Below, piece after piece: positions 20,061 through 29,838 of a stretch of DNA of 64,000 nucleotides. Position 1 is the first letter of the stretch; each line of letters begins with the position of its first letter. Position numbers and translations under genes: made by a program. Below the pieces are notes generated by a model. That model saw only the letters and a program-made list of their open reading frames with translations. It was not told where the DNA came from and did no database searches. Source of the DNA: Lepiota brunneoincarnata (Eukaryota; Basidiomycota; Agaricomycetes; Agaricales; Agaricaceae); assembly GCA_023014365.1 (NCBI GenBank), contig JAEBUN010000017.1, positions 1 through 64,000 on the forward strand. The letters run 5' to 3'.

Positions 20061-20530
20061 ATCCGGTTATGTACATATGCCATAACCCGAGGAGGCTGAT
20101 CTGGGGAAGAAGGAGGGTGGAACAAACACAGCCACTCCAGATGCTTGGGCACCCCAACAACCTCATCCCCATCAGGGTCAGAGGAAGACAGAACATGACA
20201 GACGGAGCACCAAGGCGGCTCCTATAGTAAGAACATATCAACATCGTCTTTGAATTGTTCTAGCATAGAGTCAACAAGAATGTAGCTACAGAATACATTC
20301 TGCAACCAGACACGACATGCTCTCCTCAATCTCCTAGGTTCCTGACAGTCCCTATTCATTGGGGTAAGCAGGGTTGATGTGGTGGGGAATGGACCCTTAC
20401 TGGAGAATCGTACTGGCGCTCAATCCACTCCCAATTGAAGCAGTGAGCCCAGAATGGGCAGGCCAAAGCCGACGCAGTGTGAGCGCTGCTGCAATTCATG
20501 CAAACAGGGGTGTGAGGGCAGGGACAGTCA

Positions 20531-21349
20531 CTGCTGGCCTTGTCTTGTTCACTGACTTGATGGCCTCGGCCAGGCGGGCGGTGGACCCATCAGTGCATTC
20601 CACCCAGGGTCACTCCCTGGTGGTGTGCTGCCTTCTTGCCAAGTGGTTCACCGGGGGTCTGGCCCACTCGGTTCACTTCTGGGAGGTCCCTTCGCATGCA
20701 AAGTGGCCTTTCCATACTCAGGTGCACGACTTCGCTCAGTCGTTGCCTCCCATTGGGGTAGGGGTGTGTCCCCAGGCCTCGCTTGACTACCTCTGCAAGG
20801 AGGAAGTACGGTCATGTCAGGACCACTGGATCGACTTGTTCCAGGATTCTGACCATTGCAGGCATGGTTTTCTCCAGCTCGCTAGGGACGATGATTGCCC
20901 CTTGCGGCCCATGTATCTCCACAGTGGGGCCTGGATCCCGCATGCTCATTTGGTGTCTTTGATGGCCCAGATGAAGCGCACTATTCTTAACCACGTGCTG
21001 ATAGGGAGCTATTGGAGGTGCTTTTTCCCACAGGAGGATTACTCTTGTCGCTGCAGGTTTCAGGAGGAGACTCACAAGCATGTGTTCTGGAGCTGCCCTA
21101 GGCACTCCATGGTGGGGGTCCCGGCTACAGTCGAGGCCCTCATTGCTTTCCTCGAGGCATTCCCGACCGCGTTCGCGTTCGCTGAGAGGGCCGGGCCCCC
21201 CCTGGGGGGTATCGGCTAGTAGCTCTGCCTGGCGCCCAGTTGGGTCCAGGCCGGGGTGTTGGTTATTCCTCCGCTGTCCTTGGGTGGCGTGTAGGGATTT
21301 ACGTGGGAATTGATCCCTAACCCCCATTAGGGGGGGGACCTCGCTCCTG
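20531..21349 (+). mobile_element. LINE-A fragment: RNase H to 3' UTR, tail lost
   Basis: It starts inside RNase H (TAGLVLFTDLMASARRAVDPS) and is open through the zinc tail to the stop at 21,219. The 3' UTR then stops abruptly after the GGGGGGGACCTCGCTCC hairpin module, without the family 3' end. It is joined directly to endonuclease sequence of the next LINE-A in the same orientation. The junction looks like a deletion or recombination between two LINE-A copies. Confidence 0.85.
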
Positions 21350-24300
21350 TTGGGTTATGGCTTATGTGCATAACCAGATGATGTGGCTCTGGCCCTCGCT
21401 TTGATGTGATGTCATCGACCACCGTGACGTCATGGCTGTCTCCATGTTCCTGCATGGCAAGGCTGTGTACTTTCTCAACATCTACTCGGACGACAGGCAG
21501 TCAGGCATCCGCTACTTGGTGGATGCCATTGACTCACTCCTGCAGTGCGCCCTCATGTTGGAGGACTTTAACTGCTGCTCGCCGCAGTAGGATCTGTGGG
21601 CTCCCCACAACCCCGCTGCTGCTGCCTCCCTGCTGGAAACGGCGGACTCGCTGGGCCTGGACCTCTTGTTGCCTGAGAACCCCGGCCTCACGCACTTCCC
21701 CTTCGAGGAAGGGCTTGCTTCTACCATGATTGACCTCGTATTCACGAGAGCGACTGCAGGCCATCTGCCGCTTCCCACGCAGTCTCCCGATCTGTGGGGT
21801 CAATCTGATCACTGCCCCCTTCGGGTCACTATCCCCCTGGAAGCCTTTGAGGAGGCTGTGCCCAGGTGCTCGCTGAAGTGGGACTTGGACGAGGAAGCTG
21901 AGTTCCTAGCTGAGGTTTCGACGGGGCTTATGGGCATGGATTATCCAGACCTGGGCTCATCTGACAAGATCGATGGGGTGGCCCTAGCTATCTCTGCAGT
22001 CTTCTCCTGGGCGTGGCTTGCCCACTCCAGGGAGATCTGTGTCATCTCATGGTCTAAACCGTGGTGGGATGATGAGTGCTCATGTGCTTACACAGTGTAT
22101 TCTCGGTCTCATGACCGGGAGGACGCTCGCATGTTCAAGCGGACCTGGAAGGCCACCAAGTGCAAGTTCTTTGATGAGCGTATCAAGGAGATTGCCTCTA
22201 CCAACAAGCGCCCCTGGGACCCGATGGACTGGGTCAGGGCATGCAAGTTGCCTCCCTGTGAGGCGATTTGCTATCGCAATCACCCCTGCAACACTCTCGA
22301 GGAGCTCTGGGAAGGGCTCCACAGTTCTTACAATGCCGCCAACAACTGCCCGGTCAATGTCAGGGTTCTTGATCAGATAGATCCACTCCCATCACGGGAG
22401 TGGCCGGTCTTCTCCAACTTGGAGATGCACGGGGCCTTGCACGCATGCTCCTCTTTGTCATCACCTGGTCCAGACCATGTTATGTGGATGCACCTCAAGT
22501 CCATTCTGGCGGGCCCAACAGTTACCCGTTTAGTCTGTCGGATCACCGATGCCTGCATGGAGTGCAGGCACTGGCCTTGTCACTTTAAGGAGAGCATGTC
22601 AGTTATCATACTGAAGCCGGGCAAGCCCTCCTATGCTACTCTGAAGGCATTCAGACCGATTGTCCTTCTTAATACTCTTGGTAAGCTTATCGAGAAAATG
22701 ATCGCGCGCCGCTTGCAGTTTGAGGCTGTCAAGTTTGGCATGTTCCATCCAAACCAGTTTGGCGGTGTGATCCAGCAGTCCACCGAAGATGCTGGTGCCT
22801 ACCTTGTGCACCTTGTCCATGCCAGGTGGGCCTGCAGGTTGAAGACGAGTGTTCTCACCTTCGACATTGCACAGTTCTTCCCATCCCTGAACCATGGGAT
22901 GCTTCTCGTGGTTCTGGCTTGGCAGGGGTTTTCTCCGTGCATGGGCTGGTTCTTTGCTTCTTATCTCACAGGGAGGTTTACCAGCTACGCCTGGAACTCC
23001 TTCCTGTCTGAACCGTTCCAGGTGGAGGTGGGGGTGGGCCAGGGGTCCACCCTCTCACCCATCCTGTCCGGCCTCTACTTGGCTCCCGCCATGTATATTA
23101 TTGAGTGGCGGCTCCCTCAGCCAGACCTCTCACTCCTGTCTTATGTTGATGATGGTACCATTGTGGCACAGGCCTGGGACTTGGACGCTAATTGTGTCCT
23201 TTTCCACAGATCTTATGAGGTTGTCCATGACACCTTTACCCGGTTTGCACTAGTTGTGGAGCACGACAAGCCCGAGCTCTTCCATTTCTCATGGGATCGT
23301 TCCGGTGAGAACCCCCTGGTGGACTTGGGGTTTCCCCTGTTCACCAGTGCTACTCCCCTTTGGCCCAAGACCTATTGGAGGTACTTGGGCTTCTATTTTG
23401 ATTGTGCCCTTACGTTTAAGGAGCATGTTCACTTTTACTCCACTAAGGCTATTTCCATGGTCAGGCCATGAGAATGCTTGGTAATTCCGTCCAGGGGCTT
23501 CTGCTAGACCAGAAGTGCCTTCTTTATCGGTTGTGCATGGTTCCTATTGCCATGTACGGCTTCCGCTTGTGGTACTACCGGGGCGCCAGGTGCAAGGGCA
23601 CTCTGGACCACCTTCACCGGATGCAGCGCCGGGCTGCACTCTGGATTACCAGCGCCTTTAGGACATCACCCAATGGGGGGATTGGGGCCATTGCAGGCCT
23701 GATCCCCATTCATCTTCATCTCCGGAAGCTTCATGACCGTGCTGAACTGCGGTATGCCACACTTGCTCCGGGCCATCCCGTTCATGCCCTCCTTGGCTGG
23801 GGCTACAGCGGTGATCTCCGGTCTCATGTCCGGTCCATAGCCAGGCTCCCTCCCTGCAAGTTGATCAAGGTGAAGGGGCCTGTTGTCGACGCTAACCAGC
23901 ATCTGTCTGCCCTCACTGGGCCTTTCGACGCCATTGCGCCAGAAGCTTGGCTGGGGCGTCATTTCTTGGATGTGTACCCAGACTGGGTCCACTTCCACTC
24001 GTACAACTGAGGGGTGGAGGACACCCTCACGGTCCATGTTGCGGCTCTTGACCAGGTTCTCACCCAGGCGCAGGCCAAGCCAGGGGTTCTGGTGGCAGCG
24101 ACAGATGCAAGTCTGCTGCCCCGCCGGATCCACCAGGCAGTTTTGGCCGCCCAGGTTTTCCAGGGGCTAGGCTGCATCCATGCGGTCCAGCTTCCGGGGG
24201 GGAAGGTTATGGCTCCTGAGGCTGAGCTATTCGCCATTCAGCTGGCGGTGTCCAAGGCAGTTTCTGTCAAGGGCACCACTGGTCTCGTCTTGTTCACTGA

Positions 24301-25329
24301 CTTGATGGCCTCGGCCAGGCAAGTGGTGGACCCTTCGGTGCATTCTGCCCAGGGTCACTCCTTGGCGGTCTGTCGCCTTCTCGCCATGTGGTTTGCCAGG
24401 GATCTGGCTTGCTCGGTCCATTTCTGGGAGGTCCCTTTGCATGCAAAGTGGTCTTTCCATACTCAGGTGCATGACTTCACTTGGTCATTGCCTCCCATTG
24501 GAGTAGGGGCTTGTCCCCGGACCTCGCTCAACTACCTCCGCAAGGAGGAAGTACGTTCATGTCAGGACTACTGGATCGATCTGTTCCAGGATCCTGACCA
24601 TCGCAGGCATGGTTTCCTCCAGCTCGCCAGGGACGATAACCATCCCCTGCGGCCCATGTATCTCCATGGTGGGGCCTGGATCCTGCACGCTCACTCGGTG
24701 TCAGTAATGGCCCAGATGACGCGCGCTATTCTCAACCACACGCCGATAGGGGGCTATTGGAGGCACTTTTTCCCACAGGAAGACTATTCCTGTCACTGCA
24801 GGTTTTGGGAGGAGACTTGTGAGCATGTGTTTTGGAGCTGCCCTAGGCACTCCATGGCGGAGGTCCTGGCTATGGTTGAGGCTCTCATTGCTTTCCTCGA
24901 AGCGTCCCTGATGGCGTTCATGTTCGCTGAGAGGACTGGGCCCCCCCCAGGGGGTATTGGCTAGTAGCTCTGCCTGGTGCCTGGTTGGGTCTGGGCCAGG
25001 GCATTGGTTATTCCCCCGCCATCTTCGGATGGCATGTAGGGATTTGCGTGGGAACTGACCCCTAACCCCCATTAGGGGGGGGACCTTACCCTGGTTTGGT
25101 TTCCGTGCCGCGCACTGGGTGGTAGCCATCTTCCCGCCTCCATTCGCTTGGGGCGGCTTTGTTCTGGGCATGGGGAAACACATGCCTGCATCCGTGGTCA
25201 CACATTATATGTACAGATACCCTGTAGCTTACGGCTTGGGTTGTACCATAGTTGGTAGCTGTATGTGGCCTCCCTATGTGGCCCACGTTATAAATTGGAG
25301 AATTAAAAAAAAAAAAAAAAAAAAAAAAG
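21350..25329 (+). mobile_element. LINE-A with almost complete ORF2
   Basis: It begins at the endonuclease (VMAYVHNQMM) and runs to the 3' terminus GGAGAATT with a long A-tail (25,306-25,328). The right flank is minus-strand LINE-A endonuclease, so this copy inserted into another LINE-A. The 3' UTR module is at about 25,035-25,085. It is the best copy here for reconstructing the domain order of ORF2. Confidence 0.9.
21352..24964 (+). pseudogene. LINE-A ORF2: EN, RT, RNase H, zinc knuckle
   Basis: Domains in order: endonuclease (MAVSMFLHGKAVYFLN near 21,432; the catalytic GDFN is changed to EDFN; SDHCPL near 21,805), RT (AFRPIVLLNTLGKLIEKM near 22,650; FDIAQFFPSLNHG; YVDDGTI near 23,145), RNase H (AATDASLLP near 24,095; FTDLMASAR) and the CHCRF...H...C zinc tail, with a stop at 24,962. 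Lesions: a TGA near 21,395, TAG for Trp near 21,588, a one-base deletion near 23,466 (AGGCC for AAGGCC) and TGA for CGA at 24,008. The intact ancestor would be about 1,200 residues, typical for this class. Confidence 0.9.
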
Positions 25330-27244
25330 ATCTCCTTGGAGTGGGCAAGCCATGCCTTGGAGAAGATTGCAGAGATAGCCAGGGCTACCTCATCGATCCT
25401 GCCGGATGAGCCCAGGTCCGGAAAATTGAGACTCATGAGCCCCATCGAGACCTCAGCTAGGAACTCAGCCTCCTCGTCAGAGTCCTACTTTAGCGAACGC
25501 CTGGGCACAGCCTCCTCAAAGGCCTTCAGGGGGACAGTGATCCAAAAGGGGCAATGGTCAGATTGACTTCGCAGATTGGGACACTGCATGGGAAGCGGCA
25601 GGTGGCTCGCAGCCGCCCTTGCAAACACAAGGTTGATCACAGTAGAAGCAAGCCCCTCTTCGAAGGGGAAGTGCATGGGGCCCAGGTTCTCAGGGAGCGA
25701 GAGACCCAGGCCCAACGAGTCCGCCATTTCCAGCAGGGAGGCAGTGGCAGCGGGATTGTGGGGGGCCCAAGGGTCCCACTGTGGTGAGTGGCAGTTAAAG
25801 TCCCCCAACATGAGGGCATACTGCAGGAGAGAGTCAACCACACCCACCAGATAGCAGATGCCTGACTGCCTGTCATCTGAGTAGATGTTGAGAAAGTACA
25901 TGGCCTCCCCATGCAAGAACATGGAGATGGTTATGATGTCACAATGATCGACGACATCACATCAAAGCGAGGGCTGGAGCTGCATCATCCAGTTATGCAC
26001 ATATGCCATAACCTGAGGAGGCTGATCTGGGGAAGAAGGAGGGCGGAATAAACACAGCCACTCCGGATGCTTGGGTGCCCTGACAACCTCATCCCCGTCA
26101 GGGTCAGAGGAGGATAGAATGTGATGGATGGAGCACCAAGGCAGCTCCTGTAGTAAGAATATGTCAACATTGTCCTTGAATTGTTCTAGTATAGAGTCAA
26201 CAAGAATGTAACTACGAAATACATTCTGCGACCAGACACAGCATGCTCTCCTCAATCTCCTAGGTTCCTAATGGTCCCTATTCATTGGGGTAAGTGAGGT
26301 TGATGCAGTGGGGAATGAATCCTTACGGCCTACGTAATAAATTGGAGATTTAAAAAAAAAAAAAAAAAAAAAGAATGAACCCTTACCAGAGAATCATATC
26401 AGCGCTCAATCCACTCCTGATCGAAGCAGTAAGCCCAGAATAGGCAGGCCGAAGCCAAAGCAGCATGAGTGCTGCCACAATTCACGCACATGGGGGCATG
26501 AGGGCAGGGGCGGTCAGTGGGGGTGGGGGCAATGGGTGGCCTATGGTTGGGCTGGCCCTTGCAGCAAGAAGCAAACGCCCAATGGTTAGTCAGGGAGTGC
26601 AGGCCGCCGCAGTGAGAGCAGCGGATAGCCTCATGTCAGCAGGCTAGAGGGGGGTGCCCCACTTCCAGCAGCGCTGGCAGAGGGGGACACCAGGGTTGGC
26701 CTTCACAGGGATAATCCTGCACAGAGTGCTGTCGATGGTGATGACACGTCAGGAGACCGTCTTCGCATTGGAGCCCTGCTGGAAGTCCCAGATCTCGAAG
26801 AAAATGGTGGCTGTGTCAGCGGCCCTTGAGTTCTTGATGATGCATGGCCTGGTGGCCAGCATGAAGTACTCAGACCACACAGAACACTGCATGGCCTCAA
26901 TAACCCTGTCAGGCATGAGCCAGGGCTGACCGCCTCAGAACATGGGCGTGTCGAGGAGCTTAAGGTAGCTCTTTGAGTGAGGGAGGTTTGTGTTGACGAT
27001 GGCCTGAGGCTAGTTCACATGGACCGCATTTCTGATAGTGCCGATATCCAGTTCACTGGGCATGGTGGTAGTGTAGCAAGCTATGTGTGCGTCCATCTGC
27101 TGGACCTGTTCGATACGAACAAGCAAGCCCGCAGAAGCCAGGGCAGCAGCAGCCACTTGATGAATCTCTGCGCAGACGACAGGGCCCAGGTTAACCGGGA
27201 GACTGCCCCCTGTGAGGGTGAGCATGACCTGCTTGCATGAAGGT
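25330..27244 (-). mobile_element. LINE-A: ORF1 C-terminal half and endonuclease N-terminus
   Basis: Reading leftward from 27,244: the ORF1 core (QVMLTLTGGSLPVNLGPV, IGTIRNAVHVN, WSEYFMLATRP near 26,870), three cysteine/histidine knuckles (CQRCWKWG near 26,680; CSHCGGLHS near 26,615; CVNCGSTH near 26,490), the ORF1/ORF2 boundary interrupted by a 47-bp LINE-A stub, then endonuclease (SYILVDSILEQFKDNVDIFLLQE near 26,210; GDFNCHS near 25,795) ending at WLAHSKEI against the tail of the neighbouring LINE-A. Several in-frame stops are present. This is the only place in the window that shows the complete set of LINE-A ORF1 zinc knuckles. Confidence 0.85.
26326..26372 (+). mobile_element. 47-bp LINE-A insertion with 13-bp target duplication
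   Basis: Only 26 bp of the LINE-A 3' end (CGTAATAAATTGGAGATTT) plus a 21-A tail. It is flanked by GAATGAATCCTTA (26,313-26,325) and GAATGAACCCTTA (26,373-26,385), one mismatch. This is an extreme 5' truncation made by target-primed reverse transcription and gives the clearest duplication in the LINE mosaic. Confidence 0.93.
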
Positions 27245-27294
27245 CTTTTTTTTTTTGAAATCAACAATTTATAACGCAGTGCTCAAACGCAGTC
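27245..27294 (-). mobile_element. LINE-B 3'-terminal stub
   Basis: A short T-run and GAAATCAACAATTTATAACG plus ~20 bp of LINE-B 3' UTR, cut at once by the tail of the next LINE-A. It shows a LINE-A inserted ~40 bp from the end of a LINE-B. Confidence 0.85.
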
Positions 27295-28586
27295 CTTTTT
27301 TTTTTTTTTTTTTTTTTAAATCTCCAATTTATAACACGGGCCATGTAGGGAGGCCACATGCAGCTACTAACTACAGTACAACCTGAGCCGTAAGCTACAG
27401 GGTATCTGTACATACAACAGGTGACTGCGGACATGGGCATGCATTTCCCCATGCCCAGGACGAAGCCACCCTGAATGAATGGAGGCGGGAGGACGGCTGC
27501 TGCCCAGCGCACGGTGCAGGAGCCAGACCGGAGCAAGGTCCCCCCCCTAATGGGGGTTAGGGGTCAATTCCCACGTAAATCCCTACACACCACCCAAGGA
27601 CAGCAGGGGAATAACTAACACCCCAGCCTGGACCCAACCGGGCGTCAGGCAGAGCTACTAGCCGATACCCCCCGGGGGGGGCCCGGCCCTCTCAGCGAAT
27701 GCAAACGCGGTCAGGGATGCCTCGAGGAAAGCAATGAGGGCCTCGACTGTAGCTGGGACCCCTGCCAAGGAGTGCCTAGGGCAGCTCCAGAACACATGCT
27801 CACAAGTCTCCTCCTGAAACCTGCAGCAACAAGAGTAATCCTCCTGTGGGAAAAAGCGCCTCCGATAGCTCCCTATCGGCGCATGGTTAAGAATAGCATG
27901 CGTCATCCAGGCCATCAAAGACACCGAATGAGCATGTGGGATCCAGGCCCCACCGTGGAGATATGTGGGCCGCAGGGGGCAATCGTCGTCCCTGGCGAGC
28001 TGGAGAAAACCATGCCCGTGATGGTCAGGATCCTGGAACGAGTCAATCCAGTGGTCCTGACACGACCGTACTTCCTCCTTGCGGAGGTAGTCAAGCAAGG
28101 CCCAGGGACACGCCCCTACCCCAATGGGAGGCAACGACCAAGTGAAGCCGTGCACCTGAGTATGGAAAGGCCACTTTGCATGCAAAGGGACCTCCCAGAA
28201 GTGAACCAAGCAGGCCAGACCCCCGGCAAACCACTCGGCAAGAAGGCGGCACACCACCAGGGAGTGACCCTGGGCGGAATGCACTGACGGGTCCACCACC
28301 CACCTGGCTGAGGCCATTGAGTCAGTGAACAAGACAAGGCCAGCAGTGCCCTCAACAGTAACTGCCTTGGACACTGCCAGCCAGATAGCGAAAAGCTTGG
28401 CTTCGGGTGCTGCAACCTTCCCCCCTGGAAGCCAGACTGCGTGGATGCAGTCCAGCCCCTGGAAAACCTGGGTGGCCAAAACCACCTGGTGGACCTGGCA
28501 GGGTGGCAGACTCACATCTGTCGCTGCCACCAGAACCCCCGGATTGGCCTGTGCCCAGGCAAGAACCCAGTCAAGAGCCGCAACAC
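27295..28586 (-). mobile_element. LINE-A, 5'-truncated: RNase H, zinc tail, 3' UTR
   Basis: Poly-T 27,296-27,317, then the family 3' UTR. The frame 28,530-27,658 is open for 290 codons (AATDVSLPPCQVHQ, FTDSMASARWVVDPS, CCCRFQEET, PPPGGIG). It abuts a plus-strand LINE-B zinc-tail fragment at 28,586, 5' side to 5' side. Confidence 0.88.
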
Positions 28587-28790
28587 CACTCCTGTCCTTG
28601 TGGGTTGCAGCTTGAAACCCGCTCTCACATTCTCACCTCCTGTCCGGAGTACACACAGCGTGGCGGCCTACCCCATGACCTCAATGCCCTTCTGGGCTTT
28701 CTGGAATGCAATCCTACCATGTTTGCATTCCTATCCTGGCCCCAAGGGGTGGGATAACTGGGGAGGGCCTTTGGGTTATTCCCCCCTCAT

Positions 28791-29451
28791 TGTCATATCC
28801 ATGCCAACTCAGAGTCTAATCACTTAAACTTCGGCTTCTTGATTCCACATGTGCTCCACACAACAACCCTCTGCCCTCCGACTTGGCCCCGACTTGCTCC
28901 AACCGCAACCCACTGCCCCGATCACACAACCACCTCCACACGTGCCGTGGTCACCTGACCCTCGGTGTCTCTAGTTCCAGTCTCCATTTCCCATCCATAG
29001 TCAAGATACGTTATTGGTCTCCATACCTGTACTGGTTTCCATTCCATTCATAATCTGTTTGTAATCTGTTTGTAACTATATCGGCCTCCGCTTCGCTCCG
29101 CACGTAATCAGTACGAGTCATAGTTCGTAAGGCCAGTAGTATATATACTGTAGGTACTTGGCTTGTACTCCTCAGTCTGATAATCGAATCAAGCAGCAGA
29201 CCAGCTCCCTGTTCTCTATCCTCTCCTCTCTTCTGACTTGCTCCGCTTTAGCCCCGACTTCCTGAAATATGGACTAGGACAGTAGGAGGGCACAGCACAT
29301 ACGCTGAGGCCACAAGTCCAACCCCCCGCCCGACGTACTCCGCCTCGGTCCCGAAGTCTACGTACTGACTTCGCCCTGTCCCCCGGTTACCTTATATCAA
29401 GGTTACCACCCTGACCCTCCGCCTCGGTCCCAACCCACACCGGCTCTAACA
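28791..29451 (+). repeat. Chromovirus-1 solo LTR
   Basis: 661 bp, TGTCATATCC...CTCTAACA, flanked by a perfect 5-bp duplication CTCAT (28,786-28,790 and 29,452-29,456). It is the product of recombination between the two LTRs of an earlier insertion. Many C-to-T and G-to-A differences from the 8,484 LTR show it is older. The TATA box and the AGTCTGATAAT self-primer are conserved. Confidence 0.96.
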
Positions 29452-29510
29452 CTCATGGGCTTTGGCCTCAAGGAGCCAACGGTTATTCGCCCCCCGCTCT
29501 TTGGGCAGGG

Positions 29511-29640
29511 TGTAGCGATTTATGGAGAATTGACTCCTAACACCCCTAGGGGCGGAGACCTGAAGCTCTTAGAGCCCTAGCCCGTGGGGTGTAGGGATTT
29601 ACAGAGAATTGACTCCTAACCCCCTTTGGGGGGGGGACCT
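29511..29640 (+). other. Tandem 3'-UTR hairpin modules of LINE-B
   Basis: Two ~50-nt units (29,511-29,560 and 29,590-29,640) share TGTAG-GATTTA, AGAATTGACTCCTAAC, a C-run/G-run hairpin and a final GACC. LINE-A has one copy of the same unit (for example 3,595-3,645). I infer an RNA structure recognised by the reverse transcriptase. Confidence 0.7.
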
Positions 29641-29838
29641 GTTGGCCCTATCCACCCCTCATCTACCACGCCCCGGTTGTTGTCGGGGTAGTGGACTCTT
29701 CACCTACGTGCACTTCTTTATGGAGTGTAGCCTTTTGAGTCAGCGGGACTCTCTTCCCTACCTTTATTGGTAGTTATACCATGTATTAGTTGCCTTGTAC
29801 ATAGCTAGTGCATGTAGACTGCGTTTGAGCACTGCGTT

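Larger units (their letters stand above)
16351..20530 (-). mobile_element. LINE-A, nearly full ORF2 plus the end of ORF1
   Basis: The tail (poly-T 16,351-16,369, then AAATCTCCAATTTATAATG) is inserted into LINE-A ORF1. Reading leftward from 20,530 the element contains the last ORF1 zinc knuckle (CX2CX4HX4C-like, near 20,500-20,450), the ORF1/ORF2 spacer, the endonuclease N-terminus (20,260-20,040), endonuclease, RT, RNase H, zinc tail and 3' UTR (16,709-16,370). An internal deletion with telomere-like filler lies at 18,870-18,890. At 20,530 it abuts a plus-strand LINE-A fragment, 5' side to 5' side. Confidence 0.85.
28587..29838 (+). mobile_element. LINE-B 3' portion, carrying a solo LTR
   Basis: It begins in the zinc tail (CPCGLQLETRSHILTSC), with a stop at about 28,757, then 3' UTR split by the chromovirus-1 solo LTR. 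The UTR resumes at 29,452 and carries two tandem hairpin modules. It ends at GAGCACTGCGTTG, just before the family 3' end, where a LINE-B in the opposite orientation is inserted tail-first. Confidence 0.87.
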
